A model generated the notes under the pieces. It saw only the letters and a program-made list of their open reading frames with translations, searched no databases and was not told where the DNA came from. The translations under genes and the position numbers were made by a program. From Siphonodentalium dalli (taxonomy: Eukaryota > Mollusca > Scaphopoda > Gadilida > Siphonodentaliidae): DNA of 64,000 bases. This document shows, one piece after another, positions 12,345 through 24,218 of this stretch (position 1 is its first letter; each line of letters opens with the position of its first letter). The stretch is from assembly GCA_032622095.1 (NCBI GenBank), contig CP136069.1, forward strand, positions 161,935,043 through 161,999,042. The letters are read 5' to 3'.

Positions 12345-12620
12345 TTACGAAAAAAGAATCGGTTCTCTGAGAAGAACCAGATATGTTCTTGACGGAAAAC
12401 CGATTTGGTTCTTCTTAGGATCCGATTTGGTTCTACGTGAGAAGCACATCTGGTTCTTCTTGATGAACCAGATGGGTTCTTCGGGAAGAACCAGATGCGC
12501 TTCTCATGTAGACCTAAATCGGATCCAAACGAAGAACCGATTTGGTTCTACGTGAGAAGCACATCTGGTTCTTCCCTAAGAACTATATGGGTTCTTCGCG
12601 GAGAACCAAACTGGACTGTT
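12345..12620. repeat. GAAGAACC/GGTTCTTC palindromic minisatellite, copy 1
   Basis: GGTTCTTC and GAAGAACC alternate every 10-25 bp, often as direct palindromes such as GGTTCTTCNNGAAGAACC. Sister arrays lie at about 18,053-18,625 (largest) and 30,590-30,755. The TTCnnGAA arrangement superficially resembles heat-shock elements. Confidence 0.7.
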
Positions 12621-13240
12621 TTTGTTTTTTTGTTTTTTGTTTGTTAATACATGGACAACTTGTGTATGGAGTCAATCAGTTCGAACCAATCATCAATACG
12701 CAAGGTTTATGCTGTTCTCATTCAAAATACTCAAGTTGTTGTATGGAAATAATAAAAAATAGGGGATGGTCAGGTTCGATTGATTTTCGCGGGCAAAGCA
12801 TGGCATGTAAACCAAAATTTAACATTTTTGTGTGTCCCTCAGTCCAGAGAACACAACCAAATTGAATACATTGATCCTTTCTTCTTATGTGCGGAAAGAA
12901 AACAACCGGAATGTACCCCTATGTGAAAATACTCCCACATATTTACCCAAACTTTTTTGATTAATTATCAAATATTTCTTTACAAGTAAATGCCCTGATA
13001 TTTATAATTCTATAAATGCCAAATTTATAAGCTAGATAATAAAAACTGACGTCATGTTGAGTGGTTCTTATGGGTGGACATGAGAATGGCGGTCATCTTG
13101 GATTTCAAAATGGCAGGAAAATGACCACGAACCAGATCACCTGACCAAAAGAAAATCAACCACTAAACAGCCTCCTTGAACTTGAAGGGTTTAACAATGG
13201 CAATCCGGGAGTCTCACGGACAATCCGTGCAATTACACAG
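12621..13240. repeat. Remainder of Y module copy 1
   Basis: This sequence is shared, inverted, with 17,340-18,050 and 30,000-30,590. Recognisable anchors include AACCAGATCACCTGACCAAA and ACTGACGTCATGTTGAGTGG. It ends in the ACAATGGCAATCCGGG junction at 13,190-13,240. No gene is visible. Confidence 0.65.
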
Positions 13241-13977
13241 CACTTAACACCCCATGTATTGTTGGCTTGTTCGTCATAATGCATCTATAAGTGCTAAACA
13301 AAACGGCCATCATATTATTGATAATGAACAAAGAAACATATATCAGAGATATATGGAGGGATTTTTTCAGCAATATTCCGCATACATACATGTAGGTATG
13401 TTTTGAGATGTAGAGGATCTACAACGAGTTATGTTGGGATTTATAAGATTTTATGAAACGAGTTTGATAAATTTGATTCACAACGAGTCGTATGCCTTTT
13501 TAACAAATAAACATCTTTAAAAGAAGTTGCAAAATGTATATATTTTCAGCGTTGGCTGAGACGCTTCATAACCGTTTGCGCGCTCTGGTTGGCGTTGGAA
13601 AATATAGTCCCCCAATTTGCCTCTTTGATTTTGTTCCTATTTCCGTTAGTGCAACGAAGTTGGACAAGAATTTAACATTAACGAACAAATCTATCATTTT
13701 GCATTGTCTGATGTTGGTGTCATGCGCGGCTTTTTGAAATAGTATTAATCCGCAGAAATCAATATAAATTCTGTTGGCGCGATGCCAAATGATCCCGGGA
13801 GGCACGCGACGATTCATCACTAGTGAGGGATACGGATATATGTAATGGCCTTTTAAATGATATAATGTAGGGTTATATCATGCAATCACACCATATTATG
13901 TATACATCATTTTGGGGTTTGAACGAGCCATGTTCAGTTAACATTAATGTTGTTAATCATCTGCATCTACATAATCG

Positions 13978-14240
13978 GCAAGTTAACTGCCGCCTGACCT
14001 ACACCATGTAATAGGTAAGGCATACATGTATAGGTCAGGCGGCAGTATATACATGTATAGGTCAGGTGGCTATACATGTATACATGTAGGTCATGCATAC
14101 ATGTATAGGTCAGGCGGCATGATATACATGTATAGGTCGGGTGGCTATACATGTATTATAGGTCAGGCGGCAGTCTATACATGTACATGTTTAGGTCAGG
14201 TTGCTATACATGTATAGGTCAGGCGGCAGTTAACTTGTCG
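13978..14240 (+). repeat. TACATGTATAGGTCAGGCGGC minisatellite, copy 2
   Basis: It has the same unit and the same inverted borders as copy 1 (AAGTTAACTGCCGCCTGACC and GGTCAGGCGGCAGTTAACTT). Confidence 0.75.
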
Positions 14241-14257
14241 ATTTTGGTTCCGCCGAA

Positions 14258-14450
14258 TAAAACATATACCTACAGTAATGCTCTAATTAATCGACTCCTT
14301 AAACACAGCATCATTATGGGTAACTTTTCAGGATTTAGTCGGAAATATGGCTTGTTGCCATTCATCGGAAAGCTCTCGGTGTTACCATAATTCTGCTGTG
14401 TTTAAGGAGTCGATTAATTAGAGCATTCCTGTAGGTATATGTTTTATTAG
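14258..14450. repeat. Imperfect hairpin, ~70-bp arms
   Basis: The left arm (14,258-14,327) contains TCTAATTAATCGACTCCTTA. The right arm (14,381-14,450) is its reverse complement. The ~50-bp spacer includes TTTAGTCGGAAATATGGC. In copy 3 the palindrome is nearly complete; in copy 1 only the left arm remains. Confidence 0.75.
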
Positions 14451-14799
14451 AGCATTACTATATATGCGGAATATTTGAGAATACATTCGTCCATATAGCG
14501 CTGAAAATACGGATGTTTCTGATATGTTTTGATAAATTTAATTTGAGATCGTTTCGTTGGTCCCGGTGTTATTTTTACTCATCGTTGATAAATGCAACTG
14601 AAAACATAAAGCTGTCGTCGCTCGGAGACTTGTCTTGGTACTTCATAATGTTGATGCTGAAACGAAGAGAAAGCAGCCGTGAATGTTTCTTTTTAATAGT
14701 TTCATGTTATATATATACCTTTTCCGGACATTCATTTTCCGACTACACCATTAAAAGAGGCACAGGGACCAAGATGAAGGATCTATAGTTGGTTCTTCG

Positions 14800-16640
14800 T
14801 GCTTATAACACAATTGTAGAACCGAAATTACCTACAATTACTGCTGTTTTGGTTCCTGAGAATTGAAGAACCAATATTGGACAGACGGATTATTTGCGAC
14901 TAAACTTTAATCATCGTCGTCGTTATTATCATCGTCGTCATTGTAATCATCGTAAGCATCTTCATCGCCATCGCAATCGTGATCGTCAACGCCGTCGTCA
15001 TTATCACTGTCGTCATTGTAGTCATCACCATTATCATCATCACTATCACCATCTCTATCTTCGTCGTAGTCACCGTCATCATCGTCGTCGTAGTTATTAT
15101 CATCATCGCTGTCGTCTTCGCAATCACATCATGATCATCATCGCTATCGTAGTTTTCATAATATCCATTGTCATGATCATCGCTGTCGTCGTCCTAGTCA
15201 TCATCAGTGCTGTCATCGTCGAATTCAACATCATCATCGCTGTCGGCGTCTAAGTCATCATCATCATCATAGTCATCGTAGTCATCATCTTAATCATCGA
15301 GGTTGTCGTCGTAGTCATCATCATCATCATCGATATTGTCGTCGTAGTCATCATCATCGCTGTCGTCGTCTAAGTCATCATCATCATCGTCATCGTATTA
15401 ATCATCTTAATCATCGAGGTTGTCGTCGTAGTCATCATCATCATCATCATCATCATCATCGATATTGTCGTCGTAGTCATCATACTCGCTGTTCGTTATC
15501 ATCATTATCGCTGTCGTCGTTGTTGTCATAATCATCGTCGTCATCATAATCATCGTCGTCATCATAATCATCTCCGCTATTGGCATCATCATCCTAATTA
15601 TTACAATCATCACCGTCGTCGTGTAGTAATATGGTCAACATCATTATAATACCATCGATGTCGACATTGTCATCATCATTATTATGGCAATCGATGTCGA
15701 CATCGTTATCATTATCATCATAATTAGTGTACCTTCAGACGACCACGATACACATCGTAAGTGGAGGTATCGGGCCCGACGAGATCGTGGATAGTTTGTT
15801 CAGACGATTGCGATGTCACGTGCATTATTCTATCGTAGGTTGTTCTAAAGCATGTGATTAACTACCCTATGACCATTTCCAGCTACGATTTTTACATACA
15901 CACGGCTGCGATTACAATGTACGTCGCAAGTGGATGTAACCAAGGATACGCCACGATATCGCATCTAAAATCAAACACTGTCTGATATTATTTTTTGTTC
16001 TACGATTTAGACGTGAGCATGCGCACTCCATCTTCCTGTTACTTCCTACGACGTAAATCTTCCACTTACGATTGAATCGTGGTCGTCTGAAGGTTCACTT
16101 ATTGTCGTCGTCGGCGCCATCTGTGTCAATTGCGATCACCGTCGAAGTTGTCGTATATATAGTTGTTGTCGTCACAATCATCGCTATCATCTACACCATC
16201 CGCACGCATTAAAGCCATCCTCGTTTTCGTCCTTATCGTCATCAACATCATCTATTTGATGACGACAGCAATGGTGATGATGACCACGTCCACGACAGCA
16301 ATGATGACGATGACCACGACGACGACAGCAATGATGACGATGACCACGACGACGACATCGATGATGATGATGATGATGATGATGATGACTACGATAATGG
16401 CATCTATGATGATGACAGAGACGACGACAGCGACGATGGTGATTACAACGATGATGACAGCTATGACTACGACGACAGTGATTATGATGATGACTACGAC
16501 GACGATGATGATTGAAGTTTAGTTGTAAACAATCCGTTTGTCCAATTTTAGTTCTTCAGACGTACCTGTTGTTTTTCAATTCTCAAGAACGGTTGAAGAA
16601 CCAAAAACAGCAGTGATTGTAGGTAGTTTTTGTTATGTTT
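14800..16640. repeat. GAT/ATC-rich cassette bounded by inverted repeats, copy 2
   Basis: The left border (14,806-14,915) and right border (16,505-16,640) are inverted copies of each other, as in copy 1. The interior is interrupted GAT/GAC/ATC triplets, one 114-bp satellite unit at about 15,620-15,720 and the inserted MITE. Confidence 0.7.
15727..16098. mobile_element. 372-bp Harbinger-type MITE (TTA target duplication)
   Basis: The ends are GTGTACCTTCAGACGACCAC and its inverse GTGGTCGTCTGAAGGTTCAC. TIRs of about 38 bp extend to TCGTAAGTGGA. Flanking TTA at 15,724-15,726 and 16,099-16,101 is the 3-bp duplication expected of PIF/Harbinger. Copy 1 of the surrounding cassette supplies the empty site at about 10,690-10,710. 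There is no ORF, so it depended on a transposase in trans. Confidence 0.8.
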
Positions 16641-16806
16641 CCCATTGTTTTTTTTTTCAAATATCTTTTTTGATATATTTTTGATAACCATTTAATTTAT
16701 ACCAAATAGAAGTAAATTATGTGAGGAATTTAAACATATTTATTATATATTTATTGACATACTTATACTTCTGTTGTCGGTTTCGTAACTTTTGCAATCG
16801 ATATGT

Positions 16807-17339
16807 CGCACTATTTATTTAGATAGATCTTTATTTGCACAATAATATACAATACATTAACAAAATATTAAACAAACTTTGAGTATACTATTGCACAGGA
16901 GCAGCACACCGGCGGCTTTTTTAAATGGACCGTGCACCAAATAAAAAATGCTTCCGTCGAGATCACACGGTAACGTCGTACAACCCTAAAAGGAGATCAT
17001 TGTGTTGCCACAATGTCACGGACGACCGATCGTCAAAAAACGCAACATCAAAATACACAGGACAATAATTATCGATCCAATCTGTGGAGTGTGTTGTCCT
17101 TGTGTATTTCTCGCATATACCCATGGTTATATATAAACGGGCTACGAGCATCTGACTGCAAGTTTGCCAACAACAAAAAAACCTCCCATTTATCGTGATA
17201 ATATATTTATAATATTTTCAAAGACAAAACTGCACACATGCATGCAGGTGTACATTCGGGGCCATCCACAAGTGTCGGGTCCTGGTCCGGGGTTGGGTGC
17301 CAAGAAACATGTACCATCATTTTGACTCCAGATGTTGAT
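16807..17339. other. Retrotransposon tail fragment and unassigned spacer
   Basis: The region 16,807-16,906 repeats the 3' tail of the Y retrotransposon (with TTATTTAGATAGATCTTTAT), minus orientation. The rest has no gene. It contains CATATACCCATGGTTATATA plus CGGGCTACGAGCATCT (about 17,111-17,152), which is shared with about 35,483-35,522. Confidence 0.5.
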
Positions 17340-18625
17340 AGCGGAATGGTTAGTGATTGATTTTCTTTTGGTCAGGTGATCTGGTTCGTGGTAATTTTCC
17401 TGCCATTATGAAATCCAAGATGACCGCCATTTTCATTTCCACCCATAAGAACCACTCAACATGACGTCAGTTTTCATTATCTAACTTATAAATTTGGCAT
17501 TTATAGAATTATACATATCAGGGCATTTGCTTGTAAAGAAAAAGAAATATTTGATAATTAATCAAAAAATTTGGAGTAAAAATGGGGAGGTATTTTCACA
17601 TAGGGTTTTTTTTTCGTTTGTTTTGTTTTCGTACATACGAAGAAAATGTCAATGTATTCAATTTGGTTGTGTTCTCTGGACTAAGGGACACACAAAAATG
17701 TAAAATTTTGGTTTACATGCTAAGCTTTGCCCGCGAAAATCAAACGAACCTGACCATCCCCTATTTTTTATTATTTCCATACACAACTTGAGTATTTGAA
17801 ATGAGAACAGCATAAACCTTGCGTTTTGATGATTGGTTCGAACTGATTGACTCCATACACAATTTGTCCATGTATTAACAAAAACATCTAAATATTGTAC
17901 TAATTTTATGATTTTTAGTGAAAATGTAAGAAATTTATAAAATATTTGGGAAAATTTTATTTGATCAGCATTCTGTTGGCCAATTCCAATTATTAAGCCC
18001 CGGAAAACATTTATTTTGTGGAATATGCTCTTTTTGACCTCTACACCAAATAATTTGGGGAACCAGATAAGCTTAGTTGGTTCTACAAACTGTCCCACTG
18101 GCGGAACCAACAGAGTTGGTTCTCCAATTGGTTCTTTACCCATTTGGTGAAGAACCAAACAAAGAACCAATTGGTTCTTGGTTGACGAAGATCCAAATAA
18201 GAAATATTTTTGTCATCATTGAAGAACCAAACGAAGAACCAAAATTGTTACCAAGAACCAAACTTTTTGTTGTACATCTGTGTTACAATTACTACAATTA
18301 CCACAAAATTACAAACTGCCCCAGTGGCGTAACAAACTAAGCTATTTGGTTCTTCTCGAGAACCAGTTGGTTCGACATCAATTTTCTTGGTTCTTCACGA
18401 AGAACCAAATCATTTTGGCCAATTGTCATGCTTCTTCGCGCAGAACCTAATTATCCGGGGCAATTCCAAGAACCAAAAAAGTCCAGTTTGGTTCTCCGCG
18501 AAGAACTTATCTGGTTCTTCCCGAAGAACCAGATGTGCTTCACACGTAGAACCAAATCGGATCCTAACGAAGAACCAAATCGGTTTTCCGTCAAGAACCT
18601 ATCTGGTTCTTCTCAGAGAACCGAT
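17340..18625. repeat. Y module copy 2 (inverted), with a large GAAGAACC array
   Basis: This is the reverse complement of 12,345-13,170 (for example TTTGGTCAGGTGATCTGGTT at about 17,370). The GAAGAACC/GGTTCTTC array spans about 18,053-18,625 and is longer than in the other copies. Confidence 0.7.
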
Positions 18626-18838
18626 TTCCTTTTTCGTAAGGGACAAATGCAAATTAATGCATATCTAAGAATTTCCCTCCTCAACAGCTAGCAAACAATT
18701 CGGAAACCAAACGAGTCAATTAAGGGTTTTATGGTACCGATGTGCAATGTCACAAACTTAGAGGTCTAGGAAACCGATCACTCTGAATGTTTCCTAAGTC
18801 GAGGTGACTGTTCTCGAACTGTTCATATAAATAAATTT

Positions 18839-19605
18839 ATGTATAACTGGACTAGAAATAATCTCCCCAAATCGTTTAAGAATATGTTCACATATTCCCT
18901 CGGTGTTAACACTAGAAAGGCGGATAATTTAAGTAGTAATAAGGCTAGAACATGTTTTTCAGAAGCCATACCAAAGCATTCATTTCTTAAAGTGTGGAAC
19001 TCGATAAATTCCAAAATAAAAAAATGTTAATTTAATTACACGTTCAAAAAGTTATTGTCTATGGAACTAATTAATAGGTACATATTCTCAAATGGTTATC
19101 TGTGCAAACAAATTATGCTACATTTGCAGTCGGCAAAAATCCACTTGACTTAATAATCTGAGCAAGGTTAACTTTTTAACTCACATTAATATGCACTCTA
19201 GTTATCACCCTGAACATCCTAGATAGTCCTGTGTCACATGCACGGTGCTGTCCGCGAATGTGACACAGGACCGTCGGAACAACCTCACTAGTTTTGTTAT
19301 ATCTCTTACACTTGTCCAAAATCTCTGTTATAGTACAGCATTGTTCAAAATTTCAACCACATAAAATATTAAAATAGGCACCAACCGACCATCCAAATAC
19401 CAAATAGTCTGTGAAATTGTAAATACGCCGTCATATATGTCCATATTGCACTTACCATACAGGAGCAGCAGGAAGACGGCCAGCTAGGCCATGCTGCTCC
19501 TGTGCAATAGTATACTCAAAGTTTGTTTAATATTTTGTTAATGTATTGTATATTATTGTGCAAATAAAGATCTATCTAAATAAATGGTGCGGCATATCGA
19601 TTGCA
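18839..19605 (+). pseudogene. Retrotransposon 3' end (Y module copy 2)
   Basis: The plus frame at 18,839-19,030 encodes the 63-residue MYNWTRNNLPKSF-type C-terminus, followed by ~570 bp of 3' UTR ending at TGCAAATAAAGATCTATCTA (about 19,559-19,580). A hairpin with GTGTCACATGCACGG and GAATGTGACACAGG lies at about 19,228-19,270. The copy is 5'-truncated, as is usual for non-LTR elements. Confidence 0.5.
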
Positions 19606-19789
19606 AATGTTACGAAACCGACAACAGAAGTATAAGTATGTCAATAAATCTATATCTATATTTGCGAATGTCTGTCTGTCTGTCTGTCTGTGTTCTATAG
19701 AAATTCACACGGGACCACCTAGATGGCACAAAAGGGGTCTAATATGGGTAACTTTTTACGAGAAAGATAATGGCGAGGGTTAGAATTTT

Positions 19790-21260
19790 CTAAAGTGACG
19801 CCGTTGTTGTCAGGGGCAGACCAGGCGGAGGGGCAGAAAAAATATTTGTCGACAATTTCCACCAAACTTATATATAATCATCCCCATAATATGAGGAATC
19901 TAATGGCGTGGTTTAAATATGTCAAAAGTCGCACCGTTCGCGTCAGGGATGCCCGGAAGGGGAGAGGGGCACCAAAATTGATCAAAATAATTTTAGCGCC
20001 GAATTCCACCAAATTGATGCACATTCTTCTCCATGATACAAGGAATCTTATTGTGTGATTTAAAGACGCCAAATTGGTGTCGTTTGGATGAGAGATTGGG
20101 GGGGGGGGGGTTGGGTGGGTACTATTCTGATAAGAATTGGTTTAGTCGCCGATTGCCACGAAACTTATACAAATTCATCCCCATGGTATGAGGTGTCTAA
20201 TGGTGTGGCTTAAAGCTGTCAACATTGGCGTCATTCGAGTCAGGGGTGCACTGAAAGGGATAGGGGCACCAAAATTGATACACAATATTTTTACGCCAAT
20301 TTCCACCAAATTGATACACATTCTTATCCATGATATGAGGGATATAATCGTGTGATTTTAAAGATGTCACATTGGTGCTGCTTTGGTGAGAGATGGGGTG
20401 GGGTGGAGTGGGCACTAAATTTGATAAAAAATTGTTTATTCGTGTATTAGCACCAAACTTACAAATAATAATCTCCATGATATCAGGAGTCTAATTGTGT
20501 GGTTTAAAGATGTCAAAAGTGGGGCCATTCGAGTCAGGGGTGCCTAGAGTGTGAAAGGGACACAAACATTGATAAACAGTATGTTTAGCGCCAATTTCCA
20601 CCTGATTGATACATATTCTTCTGCGTGATACGAATAATCGTGTGGTTTAAATGCGCCAAATTGGTGCCTTTTGGGTGAGAGATATTCAATGGTGGCCCTA
20701 AATTTAATACGAATTTGTATACTCGCCAATTTTCATAAATTTTATATATATTCATCTCTATAATGAGTCTAAGTGTGTGGTTTAATGATGTCAATAGTGG
20801 CGCCGCTTGAGTCCGAAATAGGAACGGGAAGGTCACCAAAAACTTATAAAAATATGTTTAGTGCAATTACCCGGTGATAAAGCTCATACACGTTCTTCTC
20901 AAATGATACAATGAATCAAATATTTGCGAATATCTGTCTGTGTTCTATATATAACTTTAAGTGTACAATCGAGATGGCACCAAGGCGTTCTAACAGGGGT
21001 AACTTTTTACGAGTAAGATAATGGTGCGGGTTATAATTTTCTAAAGTGACGTTGTTGGTGTCCGGGGAGGGTCTATTTTAGTGGCGCGGTTCAAGTCGTG
21101 CATGAGGGGAGTTGCACCAAAGTTTATACAAATATATTTAGCACTGATTCCACCAAATTCATGCACGTTCTTCTCTAATGATATGATGAGTTCAATCACA
21201 TTTGGGGTAGTTTGGGTCATGGGTGGCGAGAGTTTCCACAAAAAAAGTTACAATTGCCAA
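19790..21260 (+). repeat. Degenerate dimeric satellite (~290-bp higher-order period)
   Basis: Two related ~145-bp monomers alternate. Type A has 'ACTTATA..ATTCATCCCCATGGTATGAGG' (about 19,866, 20,160, 20,451, 20,735). Type B has 'CAAATTGATGCACATTCTTC' (about 20,015, 20,305, 20,596, 20,873, 21,140). A header with TCTGTCTGTGTTC and GTAACTTTTTACGAG occurs at both 19,665-19,800 and 20,925-21,060. Small ORFs here are incidental. Confidence 0.75.
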
Positions 21261-22699
21261 GAGATATGGAAATGTAGAGCAGGCCTATTCAAAAATAGTG
21301 GTCATAGTGTGCAGTCAAATATGGTTACCGTGACTTCTGAGATAAAGGAAAACGCAGTCCGTAGCACATGACTTTTCAGGATCATCCAATGTTGACATCT
21401 GACAAGGGTATATCTGCCCGATACAGAGGATTTATTTCATTTTTTAGAACAGACTCATCGCCTAACATGAACAACTCAAAATATCGCTGTGTCGGGCACA
21501 TGTATATAGCTGCTATACGTGCATAACATCAATTATTTTAAACTGAAAATGTTTATCCAATATGTACCACGAGAACAGAGGAGCACCTGGGCATATCTTT
21601 AAAACATCTGTATCTTCATGAAGATATGATAAACTAGATTGATTGATTGATTGATTGATACATCTCTATGTAAAACACAATTGTCGTCTTTTATTTTTTC
21701 GAACTAATGTGTTTATGATGTTCATGTGCCATGCTATAACGTCTGAAGTATACGCAGTTGTAAACAAGAAAACCATAGTCAGAAATGGTAACGCCACCAA
21801 GATTATAGTATTACATATAAATAGAAATTATAAAAAATACATAAAATATTTTGATAACAATTGCGTTTAAACAAGTAATCCTTCAAATTATTACTAACAA
21901 AGTAAACGACTGTGTGGTCACTCAACAGATTATAAATATTTGGGCATAGTATACTGTAAATACTAAAATTTAAATGAAATAACTAAAAGATAAAATTTAG
22001 CATGTAGTAAAAGTTAATTTTCTCATTTAATTTTTTGTTTTTGTTTAAATAAAGCAATAATTTAAATGTAAAATTTGGTCTAAAAAAAATGATTGACCGT
22101 GGCTCTTCCAATAATTGCGCGACTGACCTGGTCAATTGTTCTTAAGAAGTTGTGTTGAGAATTACTATGGAGGGAAATAGTTATGGCTGTGGCTTCGCAA
22201 GTAATTAACTTGGTGACGTTATGTTAACAAATCTGAACTCCAGTTAACCAAGGACGCTTCATACCAAATATAAGAAGAAATAATAATTCTTTAGAAGTTG
22301 TTTTAAGATTTACTATGGAGGAAAAGAATTGTGGTGCTGGCTTCGAAACTGTTTGACCTCATTGTAACAAATATAAATATTAGTCACTCGGGCAATAGAT
22401 GTATCAATTCTGTATATTAAGTTATTGGGTCTTACGTGTCTTGAGATGTCTAAATAGTTTTTCGATGGACAGATCGCGCAAGGGACCCACGCCAATCTTC
22501 TCTGTTGGGATTCCAATTGTTTGCTCATTAAATATGCACATATGCTTAAGATACAGTCGCACGATCCCGTAAGTCGGGTTTTGGATCCAAGTTAATGAAA
22601 ATATCATTTAAATAATCGGTTTCCCCCAATAAACATCCATATATTCAATATACATGTTTTGGAGCAGAATTAGGCAGTCCATATTGGACGCCATCATGG
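21261..22699. other. Unassigned, with a simple repeat and a diverged direct repeat
   Basis: TTGA-type microsatellite lies at 21,637-21,659. A diverged direct repeat containing 'TTACTATGGAGG' and 'GGCTTCG' occurs at about 22,140-22,200 and 22,290-22,350. No gene is visible. Confidence 0.45.
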
Positions 22700-23310
22700 A
22701 ATTACCCATTATTCTGCTGTGGTCAAGTGGTCAATTGTTTTGAACATTACTGTATGATGATTGAGTTCTCATTAAACCTCACATCCTTGTAATGGTTACA
22801 GTAATGCCCAAAGTAATTGACCACTTAACCACATCATAATTATTGGTAATTTTTCAGGATTTGAAATCCTGAAAATTTACCAATAATTTTGCTGTGGTCA
22901 AGTGGTCAATTACTTTGAACATTACTGTATGAGGATAGAGTTATCATTGAACCTCAAATCCTTATATTGGTTACAGTAATGCCCAAAGTAATTGACCACT
23001 TAACCACAGCAGAATTATGGGTGTTTTTTCAGCATTTACAATCCTGACAAATTACCGGCCATTATTCTGCTGTGGTCAAGTGGTCAATTGTTTTGAACAT
23101 TACTGTATGATGATTGAGTTATCATTAAACCTCAAATCCTTATATTGGTTACAGTAATGCCCAAAGTAATTGACCCTTTAACCACAGCATAATTATGGGT
23201 AATTTTTCAGGATTTAGAATCATGAAAAAATACACACAAGTTTGCTGTGATTAAGTGATCAATTACTTTGGACATTACTGTATGTAGATGGAGTTAAACC
23301 TCACATCAGT
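22700..23310. repeat. Tandem palindromes (about four units of ~180 bp)
   Basis: Each unit begins TTCTGCTGTGGTCAAGTGGT (or a variant) and ends with its near-inverse, ACCACTTAACCACAGCAGAA. Unit starts are at about 22,711, 22,893, 23,062 and 23,244. Between units lies GGGTAATTTTTCAGGATTT, some copies again inverted. The core CAGCAGAATTATGGGTAA is also in the X module hairpin. Confidence 0.75.
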
Positions 23311-24218
23311 GTGTTGGGGATTTGGACCTTGACTTGGGACCTTTGGTTTTTAACGCAACAAATGCGCGTACACCTTATACACAAATTTCTTATGTAACCA
23401 GAGTTTTTCTTGGATAAGTTTGAAGCCTGCTTACATTTCAAAATGTCGTCAGTTTTGTATTGTCTGCAGCGAACTCGACGCGTTGAAGCAAAAGTTACAA
23501 AAGATAAAATGTGTATATATGTGACGAGACTATAATACAAATGAAAAAATAAATTGAGGGAGGGGTGGGCGATACAGGGAACTAAGGGTTGAACCGATAT
23601 AAATGACCAATGTTGACATATTATGCATATCAACTCTACTGTTGCAACAAGGCTATAAAATAGGGGGTGTCAGAATCTTAGTCATCTCTATATAGTGCCA
23701 GAATAGTCATGTATGGAGTTATATAAGATGTTGGGTTGGTTATATGGACTCGGAGAAAAGGGGTTTGTACCGATGAACTGATATAAATTAGTGGATCAAT
23801 GTTGCCATGTAATGCATCGCGACTGTACTAAAGCAGCAATGATATAAAATTGAGGGGGGGGGGGGTCTGAAATTATCTCTATAGATGGCACCAGGATTAT
23901 ATAGAAAGGAAAAGCAACTGATATACGTATACAGTATACTATAGTAATACCATAGACATATAAGTACAAGTATCACGAAATAAAATATTACGTAACATGA
24001 CTATATACCGATGAAAGAAATAAATAAATTGGACCGGGATTAGAGGTTGTGTTGGTTATATGTGGATAATTGCCGGATATGGAATTAATACCGATGAAAC
24101 GATACAAACTGTCTGGGCTATAAAGCGATAAAGACCGATGTTGACACTTAGTCAGGCAACGCGGGGGAAATAGGGGTTGATACGATAGACCGAAATAAAT
24201 TTGTCGAGTGATAATGAC
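23311..24218. repeat. Degenerate long-period repeats
   Basis: Loosely repeated blocks carry ACCGATGAA.CGATA.AAA, CCAATGTTGACAT and GCGACTGTACT (about 23,590, 23,770, 24,090). A continuation at about 25,110-25,150 shows that the next element split one block. Confidence 0.5.

Larger units (their letters stand above)
13241..16806 (+). repeat. Composite repeat, X module copy 2
   Basis: It starts GCACTTAACACC directly after the Y junction and repeats the order of copy 1: leader (13,500-13,850), minisatellite (13,978-14,240), hairpin (14,258-14,450) and GAT cassette (about 14,800-16,640). It lacks the copy 1 insertion and has only one 114-bp unit. That unit is followed by a MITE at 15,727-16,098. 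Confidence 0.75.
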
